From Gammaproteobacteria bacterium (GTDB taxonomy: Bacteria; Pseudomonadota; Gammaproteobacteria; Competibacterales; Competibacteraceae): a stretch of 64,000 bases of DNA. Shown piece after piece: positions 24,642-32,969 of this stretch. How positions within the stretch are numbered: the first letter of the stretch is position 1; each line of letters begins with the position of its first letter. The DNA lies in contig JACKNF010000002.1 of NCBI GenBank assembly GCA_024234995.1, positions 201,001 through 265,000 of the forward strand, given 5' to 3'. A model generated the notes under the pieces. That model did not search any database. It was not told the DNA's origin and worked only from the letters and a program-made list of their open reading frames with translations. A program made the position numbers and the translations under genes.

Positions 24642-26402
24642 TCAATAGCCGGGATGATCGATCATCGCGGTGTGATCGCCGCGCACGATCGGCAGATAGC
24701 GCGGTTTCCAAAAGCGTGAGCGCAGATAGGCATCGAGATCGCGTCCTGCCAGATCCGTCTTGCCAGCCACTCCTTCCCGCAGCGCCTGCTCAATGACCCG
24801 TACGCCGACTCGAACGCTGACTTCGCGCAACTCGCTGATCGGGGGGTAGACCCGTCCGGCCTGCAAGTGAGCGGCGGCGGTGTACTCGGCCAGCGCGTAA
24901 GCGGCTTCCAGCACCATGCTATCGGTGATTTCCCGGCATTCGGCTAGAATGGCGCCAAATCCCAGACCAGGAAAGATGAAGGCATTGTTACCCTGGCCGA
25001 TATGATAGGTCTGACCGTCGCGGACCACATCAGGGAACGGACTGCCGGTAGCAACGATCGCGCGGCCTTCGCTCCATTCCAGAATGTCTTCCGGAAGCGC
25101 TTCGCAGGCTGAAGTCGGATTGGATAGCGGAAAAATGATAGGCCGGGCAGTATTGCGTGCCATGGCCTGCACGATGGGGTGATTGAACGAACCGGCCTGA
25201 CCGCTCAGCCCGAGTAAGGCCGTGGCTTTGGTATGTTCAATGGTCTCCATCAGGGTGGGCACTTCATTAACAATCGGCCAGCCAGCCACTTTTTCGCGAG
25301 GTTGCAGGTAGTAATGCTTGTAAGCTTCCACCGTGCGTCCTTCCACCAGCAGGCCGCGCGAGTCGATCACACAAACCCGGTCACGGGCTTCTTCCTGGCT
25401 TAATCCTTCGCGGATGAGCCCTTGAGTGATGGCCCAGGCGACTCCTGCGCCACCTGCACCGGCACCGTGAATCACGATGCGCTGATCGCGTAGCGATTCA
25501 CCTTTGAGCCGGCTGGCTGATAACAGACCGGCCAGTGCTACCGCGCCGGTACCTTGAATATCATCGTTAAAGGAAGGGATCTGCTTCCGGTAGCGCTCCA
25601 AAACGGCAAACGCGACTTCCTTGGCTAAATCTTCCCACTGGATGATGGCGCGTGGCCAGCGTTCATGAATCGCCTTGACGAACTTATCCAGAAATGCCAG
25701 ATAGCGCTCGCCGCGCAAGCGCCGCTGGTGGACGCCGAGATAGAATTCATCGTTGAGAAGCTCCAGCCGGTCAGTGCCGACATCCAGCTTCACGGGCATG
25801 GTATGAAATGGATCGACACCCCCGCCGATGGTGTAAATTGCCAGCTTACCGATCGCGATGGCTAACCCGCCGTAACCCTGGTCGCCGATGCCGAGAATTG
25901 CCGAGGAATCGGTTGCGACAATCATGCGCACGTCGTTCCACGGAAAGTTATCTACTACCCTGGCAGCGCGATCGATGTTGAGCGGCGAAAACGACAAACC
26001 GCGAGGATTTTGATAAAGATGGCTGAACTGCTGCACCGCCTGACCCACGGTCGGGGTGTAGATGATCGGCATCATCTCTTCAAGATGTTGTTCCAACAGG
26101 GCGTAGAACAGGGTTTCAGCACGCTCTTGCAAGGCGCGGAGGTACTGGTACTTGGCGATCGGGTCCGGTTCGCGCAGAAAGCCACGATAAACGCGTTCAA
26201 CCTGCTGTTCCAGTGTATTGACCTGTGGCGGCAGTAGACCATCCAATCCTAACGCGACCCGCTCGTCCTCGGTAAAAGCCGTGCCTTTATTGCTTAGCAC
26301 CAACCGTAACAAGGCGATGCCTTCCAAGTAAACTTCCATATAATCACGGTCTTCGGCATCCTTTTTAATATCAAAATAGGGACTGATCGGTTCTCGTTTC
26401 AT
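24642..26402 (-). CDS. maeA: NAD-dependent malic enzyme
   Basis: A 586-residue malic enzyme of the large (ScfA/MaeA) form. It oxidatively decarboxylates malate to pyruvate and reduces NAD. Seen motifs: MPIIYTPTVGQAVQQFS near 110, DSSAILGIGDQGYGGLAIAIGKL with the substrate-binding region, FNDDIQGTGAVALAG (metal-binding Asp residues) and the dinucleotide loop HGAGAGGAGVA. Pyruvate and reducing power from malate fit an organism that cycles carbon through storage polymers. It is divergent from the two-component system to its right. Confidence 0.94.
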   Translation of the reverse strand: MKREPISPYFDIKKDAEDRDYMEVYLEGIALLRLVLSNKGTAFTEDERVALGLDGLLPPQVNTLEQQVERVYRGFLREPDPIAKYQYLRALQERAETLFYALLEQHLEEMMPIIYTPTVGQAVQQFSHLYQNPRGLSFSPLNIDRAARVVDNFPWNDVRMIVATDSSAILGIGDQGYGGLAIAIGKLAIYTIGGGVDPFHTMPVKLDVGTDRLELLNDEFYLGVHQRRLRGERYLAFLDKFVKAIHERWPRAIIQWEDLAKEVAFAVLERYRKQIPSFNDDIQGTGAVALAGLLSASRLKGESLRDQRIVIHGAGAGGAGVAWAITQGLIREGLSQEEARDRVCVIDSRGLLVEGRTVEAYKHYYLQPREKVAGWPIVNEVPTLMETIEHTKATALLGLSGQAGSFNHPIVQAMARNTARPIIFPLSNPTSACEALPEDILEWSEGRAIVATGSPFPDVVRDGQTYHIGQGNNAFIFPGLGFGAILAECREITDSMVLEAAYALAEYTAAAHLQAGRVYPPISELREVSVRVGVRVIEQALREGVAGKTDLAGRDLDAYLRSRFWKPRYLPIVRGDHTAMIDHPGY

Positions 26403-26662
26403 CGGGCGGCTTCGTGTAACTATGATTAAGGCAGGTTGGAAGGATGGAGAATAACCAGGGTAATGAAGCCGCGCAATATGGCATTTAATAACGGCAGGGT
26501 CAAATTGCGCCAGCGAGTGAATTCAACCCTTGAGGCTACGCATCCACGGTTGCTTCTCACTGGCATACTGACCGGCAAATCGTGATGTGTTTGTGATAAA
26601 AAAATGACTTTCACCACCGATCATGGCGTATTGAATACTCACCGGTGATGGAGGAAAGCTTC

Positions 26663-27403
26663 ATGTGGGCCGATACTGAGGCAAGGTTGGAAATCATGGC
26701 GCGTAGAGCACTGCTGGTCGAGGATGATCGTGATATCGCTGCATTGATCAAATTGCATCTTCAAGATATCCACTGTGAGGCGGACATCGCCGTTTGCGGG
26801 CAGGAAGCCCTGACATGTTATGCCCGCCAGCGCTATGACCTGGTGATCCTGGACCTGATGCTGCCCGATCTGGACGGACTGACGATTTGCCAAAAGCTGC
26901 GTGGGGGTGACGGGTATGTGCCGATTTTGATGCTGACAGCCAAATCCTCGGAAATTGACCGGGTGTTGGGTCTGGAATTGGGCGCGGATGATTATCTCAC
27001 CAAGCCGTTCAGCTTCCCAGAGTTGTTGGCACGGGTGAAAGCGCTGTTGCGCCGGGCCGAGGCGTTGAGTAGCAACCGTGATGCACCGATAGACCAGGAG
27101 CACATTACCCGTGGTCCGTTGGTGATTGAAACCGGCAAGCGCCGGGTCACCTTCGCCGGTCAGGAACTCGCGCTGACGGCCAAGGAATTTGACTTGTTGC
27201 TGCACTTCGCCCGCCATCCGGGGCAGGTGTTCAGCCGTGGTCAGCTCTTGGATCAGGTCTGGGGTTATGGCCATGAAGGCTATGAACACACAGTCAATTC
27301 GCATATCAACCGTCTGCGCGCCAAGCTGGAGCCCAATCCCGCCGATCCTCACTACCTGCTCACCGTCTGGGGTGTCGGCTACAAGTTCACTGAATCATGC
27401 TGA
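26663..27403 (+). CDS. OmpR/PhoB-family response regulator
   Basis: A 246-residue response regulator: receiver domain with acidic pocket VEDD, phospho-acceptor D64 (LVILDLMLPDLDG) and LTKPF with the conserved Lys, then a winged-helix DNA-binding domain (LTAKEFDLL, QLLDQVWGYGHEGYEHTVNSHINRLRAKLE split over the C-terminus). The ATG at 26663 follows GGAGGAAAG; ATG at 26696 (MARRALLVEDD) is a possible alternative, and the frame also opens upstream. It overlaps the histidine kinase gene by seven bases. The stimulus is unknown. Confidence 0.93.
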   Translation: MWADTEARLEIMARRALLVEDDRDIAALIKLHLQDIHCEADIAVCGQEALTCYARQRYDLVILDLMLPDLDGLTICQKLRGGDGYVPILMLTAKSSEIDRVLGLELGADDYLTKPFSFPELLARVKALLRRAEALSSNRDAPIDQEHITRGPLVIETGKRRVTFAGQELALTAKEFDLLLHFARHPGQVFSRGQLLDQVWGYGHEGYEHTVNSHINRLRAKLEPNPADPHYLLTVWGVGYKFTESC

Positions 27404-28899
27404 ACACGCTCTACGGCAAATTGGCTCTGGCTCTGGCGGCGTTGCTAGCCGCTATCGGTTTAAGTTATGGCCTGATTAGCCATTCCTTGACCCAACGCTA
27501 CCTGCAAGAAGCGCAGCAAGGTTTCAATCGTGACCTTGCCCGTAATCTGGTCGCTGACCAAGGGCTGGTCGCGGGCGGCCAGCTCGATCCCAAGGCGCTG
27601 AAAGCCACCTTTATGCGTTACATGACCATCAATCCCAGCATCGAGATCTACCTGTTGGCTGCCGATGGCACGATCCTGGCTTATTCCGCCGAGCCGAGCG
27701 CGGTCAAGCGCAATCAGGTGGCGCTGGAACCGGTCCGGGCCTTTCTGGCCGGCGGTGAGTTGCCTATTCTTGGCGATGATCCGCGCAGTCACGATGCCCG
27801 CAAAAGCTTTTCAGTGACGCCTATCCCCGCTGGAGAGGAAGGCGCAGAAGGTTATTTGTATGTGGTGCTGCGTGGGCAGATGTATGAATCCTTCGAGCGT
27901 CTCTACCGGGACAGTTTACTGCTGCGGCTCAGCGGCTGGGTGCTGGCTGGCAGTCTGCTGTGCGGATTGTTCGCCGGATTGCTGCTGTTTCATGTTCTCA
28001 CCCGCCGGCTGCGCCGGCTGGCGGCTCGGGTCGATGACTTTCAGGGCAGTGACTTTAATGCTTACACACCCTATCAGGGCCAGGGTGTTCCAGGAGATGA
28101 AATCGAACAACTGGGTGCGCATTTCGACCGGATGGCGGAGCGTTTGCAAACCTTGATCGGTGACTTGCAGGAGCGGGATGCCTTGCGGCGTGAACTGGTC
28201 AACCATGTTTCCCACGACCTGCGCACCCCGATGGCCGCGCTCCACGGTTACTTGGAGACCTTGCAACTGAAAGCCAGCCGCCTGTCGTCTGCCGATCGGG
28301 AGATTTATCTCGATGCTGCTCTGCGTCATTCACGGCGGCTGGGCCGGCTGGTCGGTGACCTGTTCGAGCTGGCCAAGCTGGATGCCCACGCGATTCAGCC
28401 GCGCTGTGAATGCTTCCCGGCCGCTGAGCTGGTGCAGGATATTGCGCAGAAATATCAATTGCCGGCCCGCGAGCATCATATCCGCTTTGTGGTCCGCTTG
28501 CCTGCTGTAACGCTATTCGTCGAGGCCGATATCGGGTTGTTGGAACGGGTACTGGATAATCTTATTCTTAATGCGCTTTATCACACGCCGCCAGAAGGCA
28601 TCGTTGCTCTGGAGTTGCGAGTGGCGGATAAAGCCGCGACTTTTGCCATCACCGATACGGGGCATGGCATTGCACCCGAGGAATTGCCGCATATTTTCGA
28701 CCGGTTCTATCGAGGTTCCAGCAAAGCCAAGGACGACGGCAATCATCTCGGGTTGGGGCTGGCGATTGCTAAGCGGATTGTCGAACTGCATGGCAGCCAG
28801 CTACACGTTGCGAGCCGGCTGCATCGAGGAACGCAATTTGGATTTGATCTGCCGATCCGTGTCCATCCAGCCATGTATTTTGGTAACTCCGCTCCGTAA
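27397..28899 (+). CDS. sensor histidine kinase
   Basis: A 500-residue membrane histidine kinase, partner of the overlapping response regulator. Membrane helices at about 8-26 and 178-202 enclose a periplasmic sensor of about 150 residues; a HAMP segment follows (about 203-260); the dimerisation domain has HVSHDLRTPMAALHGYLETL split around phospho-acceptor H273; the ATP-binding domain shows NLILNALYHTP (N box), DTGHGIAPEE (G1) and GLGLAIAKRIVELHG (G2). All catalytic boxes are intact. Confidence 0.93.
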   Translation: MLNTLYGKLALALAALLAAIGLSYGLISHSLTQRYLQEAQQGFNRDLARNLVADQGLVAGGQLDPKALKATFMRYMTINPSIEIYLLAADGTILAYSAEPSAVKRNQVALEPVRAFLAGGELPILGDDPRSHDARKSFSVTPIPAGEEGAEGYLYVVLRGQMYESFERLYRDSLLLRLSGWVLAGSLLCGLFAGLLLFHVLTRRLRRLAARVDDFQGSDFNAYTPYQGQGVPGDEIEQLGAHFDRMAERLQTLIGDLQERDALRRELVNHVSHDLRTPMAALHGYLETLQLKASRLSSADREIYLDAALRHSRRLGRLVGDLFELAKLDAHAIQPRCECFPAAELVQDIAQKYQLPAREHHIRFVVRLPAVTLFVEADIGLLERVLDNLILNALYHTPPEGIVALELRVADKAATFAITDTGHGIAPEELPHIFDRFYRGSSKAKDDGNHLGLGLAIAKRIVELHGSQLHVASRLHRGTQFGFDLPIRVHPAMYFGNSAP

Positions 28900-29191
28900 G
28901 GCGCTTACTTTAAGCAACCCATTGGTTCGCTTGACGGAAGTACAGAAATACAGCTAACCTGCGATTCAGTCAGTTACCGGTGCAGGATGTGACACCCGGA
29001 TATCCGCGTTGCATGAGTAGATCCTAAGAGCTTGATACTTGTTTAGACCTCCCGCTCCAGCCCGCTCCTGCGAAGGGTGAGGGAGCCTTATGAAGCAATA
29101 AGTTGTTTAGCGCTCCCTCCCCCCTGTGCGGAAGGAGATAAACGGTTGCAACGCTTGAATCTCGAACAATAGCCAATGGCCAAGGAAAGGT
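28900..29191. other. 292-base gap before rsgA
   Basis: I see no gene here. There is a short Pro/Leu-less run of CTCC and GGAG blocks around 29050-29130 (GCTCCAGCCCGCTCC, GGGTGAGGGAGCC and GCTCCCTCCCCCC) that can fold on itself. This may be a degenerate repeat element. The rsgA promoter should lie in this stretch. Confidence 0.35.
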
Positions 29192-30250
29192 TTGGAACTC
29201 ATTAAAATTCCCCAGAGAAGCGGACAGGTGCTAGCCGGGCGGCGATTAAGCCAGCGTCAAAAGAGGCATATTCAGCATGCGCATGACCGCCGCCGGGCAC
29301 GGGCTGCTCAAGGCGCCAAGGCACTGGATGAAACTGGACTTGGCCCGGAACGAACTGGCCTGGTGATTACCCATTACGGTGCGGCACTCATCGTTGAGGG
29401 TAGCGAGGGAGAGCTGTATCACTGCACCGTACGGCAAAATCTGGGGCAACTGGCCTGTGGTGACCAGGTCGTCTGGCAGGCATCCGGTGTGCAGCAAGGG
29501 GTGGTGGTCGCGGTTTCCGGGCGGCGTTCGCTGCTGACCCGCCGTGACTATAGCGGTCAACCGCGCCCAGTAGCTTCTAATCTGGATGCGGTAGCCGTGG
29601 TCCTAGCGCCCTTGCCGGAACTGAGTGAATATCTGATCGATCGCTATCTGGTTGCGATTGCGGCCATCGGTGTGCAAGGTCTTCTCGTGCTGAACAAGGT
29701 GGACCTGCTCGACGTTCCCGCTTTAGCGGCGCTGTGCGGCCGGCTAGCACCTTACCGTGAGATCGGCTATTCCGTGTTGCTGGCCAGCAGCCGCACGGAA
29801 CATGGTTTAGAGGCATTGCGAAGCTGGTTACGCGGGCGGACCAGTCTGCTGGCCGGGCAATCGGGTGTTGGTAAGTCGTCGCTTATCAAGGCGTTACTGC
29901 CAGATCGTGACATCCGTATTCAGGCGGTATCTGCCGCCACCGGTCACGGCACCCACACGACCAGTGCCAGCACTCTTTACCATTTGCCGGATGGCGGGGA
30001 TTTGATCGATTCGCCGGGGGTGCGCAGCTTCGAGCTGGGTGAGATTAGTTTGAATGATTTGGATCGCGGTTTTCCGGAACTGGCAGCGTATCTGGGTCAC
30101 TGCCGGTTCTCCGATTGCCGCCACGATGTTGAGCCGGATTGCGCGTTGCGGGCTGCCGTAATGCAGGGTGAGATTAGCTCGCGCCGGTTGGAAAGCTACC
30201 GGCAACTGCGGGTCACGCTGGATACAGCAGCCAAGCCGGGCGGGCGGTAA
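29192..30250 (+). CDS. rsgA: ribosome small subunit maturation GTPase RsgA
   Basis: RsgA (YjeQ) is a circularly permuted GTPase that checks and releases late 30S particles. This 352-residue protein has the basic N-terminal RRLSQRQKRHIQ, an OB-fold (about 45-110), the permuted GTPase motifs in the order LNKVDLL, GQSGVGKSSLI, DSPGVRSFEL, and a C-terminal zinc site with HCRFSDCRHDVEPDC. The TTG at 29192 follows AAGGAAAGG and gives a plausible start, but the first twenty residues are poorly conserved in the family, so the exact start is uncertain. Confidence 0.94.
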   Translation: MELIKIPQRSGQVLAGRRLSQRQKRHIQHAHDRRRARAAQGAKALDETGLGPERTGLVITHYGAALIVEGSEGELYHCTVRQNLGQLACGDQVVWQASGVQQGVVVAVSGRRSLLTRRDYSGQPRPVASNLDAVAVVLAPLPELSEYLIDRYLVAIAAIGVQGLLVLNKVDLLDVPALAALCGRLAPYREIGYSVLLASSRTEHGLEALRSWLRGRTSLLAGQSGVGKSSLIKALLPDRDIRIQAVSAATGHGTHTTSASTLYHLPDGGDLIDSPGVRSFELGEISLNDLDRGFPELAAYLGHCRFSDCRHDVEPDCALRAAVMQGEISSRRLESYRQLRVTLDTAAKPGGR

Positions 30251-30299
30251 CCGCAGCAATGATATTTCTTGGGTTGGGCGCTAGGAGTCGGGCAAAGTA

Positions 30300-30668
30300 T
30301 CAAAGACTCATGCTTTTCCGGGTCAGTTGCAGACGTTTTTGATGCAGGTAGGCGCGAGCTTGGCGTCGCTGATTTTGTCCCTCGCTGATCAATGCATTCA
30401 ATTTTTGCCGGTACATATCATTGTCAGGTGCCAGACTGAGCATTTTCTCGACCAACTCAAGCGCTTCATCATAGACGCTGATTTCCATCAGTAAATCGCT
30501 GAGGAGATCCAGCGCAGGCAAATGATCGGGATCAAGGCTGAGTGCCTTGACCAGCAGTGGCATGATGCCATACACAATATCCTCGGAAGCGTATAAATCC
30601 AATTCAACCGCTTCCCGCCATTGCCTACGGGCCTCCGTGTAGAGTTCGACGGCCGCTGCATTCTCCAT
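30300..30668 (-). CDS. small TPR-like protein
   Basis: A 122-residue protein I do not recognise by name. The central region (ALSLDPDHLPALDLLSDLL and DEALELVEKMLSLAPDNDMY) has the spacing and residues of two tetratricopeptide-like helical hairpins, suggesting a protein-protein contact role. The ATG at 30668 is preceded by GAGGATCACCC; the frame is open back to 30803 but that part looks non-coding. No signal peptide is seen. It is convergent with rsgA. Confidence 0.65.
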   Translation of the reverse strand: MENAAAVELYTEARRQWREAVELDLYASEDIVYGIMPLLVKALSLDPDHLPALDLLSDLLMEISVYDEALELVEKMLSLAPDNDMYRQKLNALISEGQNQRRQARAYLHQKRLQLTRKSMSL

Positions 30669-30799
30669 GGGTGATCCTCGGTGAGGTGTTTTTTTATCAT
30701 TATTGGCAGGTATCGGTCCGTTTGCAATCGGCTGTGAAGTTGAGTGAGGTGACTGAAGAATACGCTGGAGAAAGCGTAGGGCTGGGTAATGATATGAGG

Positions 30800-32173
30800 T
30801 CAATCTTCCGTCCCGGATTCGAGCGTTGCGCCGTGGCTGCGAATCACGTCAGCGTAAAATTGGCCACTGGTCTTGATGGTCCGTTGTTGTGTCGCATAGT
30901 TCACATGCACAAGCCCAAAGCGTTGCGAGTAACCATACGCCCATTCAAAATTATCCAGCAGCGACCACGCGAAGTAGCCGCGCAGGTCAACCCCTTTGCG
31001 CCGTGCTTCCAGGGCCGCGCGTAAATGATCGCGCAAGTAGTGTTGCCTGAGCGGATCGGCGGCTGTGCCTTCCACGTGCGGTGGATCGTAGAACGCTGCG
31101 CCATTCTCGGTGATATACAGCGGTAGCGGCCCATAGCGGCGGGTGACCCATTCCAGAATGTCCGTCAAGCCTTGCGGATAGACCTCCCAATCCAGACCGG
31201 TATGGGTCTGCCGGGGCTGGCGAACCCGGCTTGCTTTCAACGGCCAGTCACCAGGGTCATGCTGCACGACCTGCCGGCTGTAGTAATTGATGCCGAGAAA
31301 ATCCAGCGGCTGGCGGATCTTATCGAGATCGGCAGCGGGAAATGATGGCCAAGCTGCGCCAAAGATCTCCGCTAGTTCCGGTGGATAGGCACCTAGGAAA
31401 ACCGGGTCAAGGTACTGGCGGTTCCAGTAGGCATCGGCGCGCATCGTGGCGGCGAAATCGGCCAAGGTTTCCGTTGCCGGATACTTGGGTTCCAGATTGA
31501 CCACGAGGCCAATTTGATGATGGCCTTCGGCCCGGTAGGCTTGTACAGCGGCAGCGTGGGCTCGTAGTAAATGATGTGACGCGTAGGGGGCCGCGAAGAC
31601 ATTGCGCTGACCCGGCGCCAGCACGCCTTGCAGGTAGCCGCCATCCACCACGACCCACGGTTCATTGAGGGTGACCCAGAGCTTGACCCGGTCATCCAGC
31701 GCCCGGAACAGAATCCGGGCATAATCCGCAAACCAACCGGCACTGTCGGGATTCAGCCAGCCGCCGCGATGATCCAGCAGGGCTGGCAGGTCCCAGTGGT
31801 AAAGCGTCACCATTGGCTGAATGCCCTGTTCCAACAGCATGTCCACCAGCCGCTGGTAAAAATCCAGCCCCAATGTGTTGACCCGGCCGCACCCTTCTGG
31901 CAATACCCGGCTCCAGGAGATGCTGAAGCGGTAGGCATTCAGGTTCAGCGCACCCATCAACGCCACGTCCTCCCGGTAGCGATGATAATGGTCACAGGCG
32001 ATATCGCCCGTATCGCCGTCGCGAGTCCGTCCCGGCGTATGGGCAAACTCGTGCCAGATGCTCGGGCCAGCGCCATCCGCCAGAGGCGAGCCTTCAATCT
32101 GGTAGGCGGAGGTCGCAGCGCCCCAGAGAAAATCAGCCGGGAAAGGAGAGAGGTCGAGCATGGTATTATCCAT
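30800..32173 (-). CDS. GH1 family beta-glucosidase
   Basis: A glycoside hydrolase family 1 enzyme (about 457 residues from 32173). It begins LSPFPADFLWGAATSAYQIEG, the family hallmark. The acid/base Glu lies in LWVTLNEPWVV, and the nucleophile Glu in LYITENGAAF, with the C-terminal NFEWAYGYSQRFGLV. It hydrolyses beta-glucosides, probably cellobiose-like, in the cytoplasm since no signal peptide is visible. Start choice is open: GTG 32191, ATG 32173 (overlapping the upstream stop) and ATG 32161 are all possible. It follows the AIM24-like gene directly, suggesting co-transcription. Confidence 0.93.
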   Translation of the reverse strand: MDNTMLDLSPFPADFLWGAATSAYQIEGSPLADGAGPSIWHEFAHTPGRTRDGDTGDIACDHYHRYREDVALMGALNLNAYRFSISWSRVLPEGCGRVNTLGLDFYQRLVDMLLEQGIQPMVTLYHWDLPALLDHRGGWLNPDSAGWFADYARILFRALDDRVKLWVTLNEPWVVVDGGYLQGVLAPGQRNVFAAPYASHHLLRAHAAAVQAYRAEGHHQIGLVVNLEPKYPATETLADFAATMRADAYWNRQYLDPVFLGAYPPELAEIFGAAWPSFPAADLDKIRQPLDFLGINYYSRQVVQHDPGDWPLKASRVRQPRQTHTGLDWEVYPQGLTDILEWVTRRYGPLPLYITENGAAFYDPPHVEGTAADPLRQHYLRDHLRAALEARRKGVDLRGYFAWSLLDNFEWAYGYSQRFGLVHVNYATQQRTIKTSGQFYADVIRSHGATLESGTED

Positions 32174-32888
32174 TACTGCTGGCGCCGCCACGGACCCAAC
32201 TGGAAAAAGCGTTGCGGTTGCGTGAACAGATCACCACCTTTCCGCGCCCGGAAAAACGCAGCACGATGCCCTCTCCACTGGTTACGCTGCTTACGAGCCG
32301 GTTAAACAATCCGCCACCGCCTTGCTGGCTGGGTACGGTAATCTCATAGCGCAACTGGCTATCCCAGGCTACGACATGTGAATTGTCGATAATCACATCC
32401 TTGCCCGGCTCCACGTCCAGGATAAAGCCGGAGCCGAATCCCGAAACCGCCAGCTTGCCACTGCCGGTGGCTTCACCGACAAAGAAACCACCGGATTGGG
32501 CAAATAGCGCATTGCCTAAATTTTGGCTGCGGACTCGCAAATCGACCCCGCTTTCCGCCGCCACGAAAGCGCCATCGCTGAGCATGTAGCAGGTGGCGCC
32601 GACCTCCAGAACCTGAATCGTTCCTGGCAATATGGGCGACAATAGGCAATCTCCATCACCCCGGTTCGCTTCAATGTGCTGCTGGAAAAACGATTCGCCG
32701 TTGGCGAACCGGCGCATGAGCGCGCTACCCAGTCCACCCGTCATCTTGCCGGTCAGGTCAAGGGTGTCTTCCATCATCACCATAGCGTCGGATTCGCAAT
32801 AAATTTTCTCGCCTTTGCTGAGAGAGACATGCAGGAAAGGGTCAACGTCTCCAGTCACAGTAAATATCGCCATGAATTTGATCCTCAA
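32166..32888 (-). CDS. AIM24/TIGR00266 family protein
   Basis: A 240-residue protein of the AIM24-like (TIGR00266) family, recognised from the KGEKIYCESDAMVMME segment near the N-terminus, DLTGKMTGGLGSALMRRFANGE split over residues 44-66, and the beta-rich repeats ending with VTSGEGIVLRFSGRGKV. The fold is a beta-sheet repeat structure; biochemical function is unknown. It lies 81 bases downstream of the GH31 gene and overlaps the GH1 start, so all three are probably one unit, though a functional link to sugars is only inferred from position. Confidence 0.85.
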   Translation of the reverse strand: MRIKFMAIFTVTGDVDPFLHVSLSKGEKIYCESDAMVMMEDTLDLTGKMTGGLGSALMRRFANGESFFQQHIEANRGDGDCLLSPILPGTIQVLEVGATCYMLSDGAFVAAESGVDLRVRSQNLGNALFAQSGGFFVGEATGSGKLAVSGFGSGFILDVEPGKDVIIDNSHVVAWDSQLRYEITVPSQQGGGGLFNRLVSSVTSGEGIVLRFSGRGKVVICSRNRNAFSSWVRGGASSNG

Positions 32889-32969
32889 GTGATTGGTTGC
32901 GCCATCTTCTTTATGGAGGCAATGCGAAAAGAACTTTCATCTTTATTGAAATAGATGAGGATGCCCGCT

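Noticed and set aside
26639..27352. 237-codon minus-strand ORF
   Set aside because: It lies opposite a response regulator with intact phospho-acceptor and winged helix.
31628..32305. 225-codon plus-strand ORF across the GH1/AIM24 junction
   Set aside because: It is antisense to two well-supported genes and has no domain signature.
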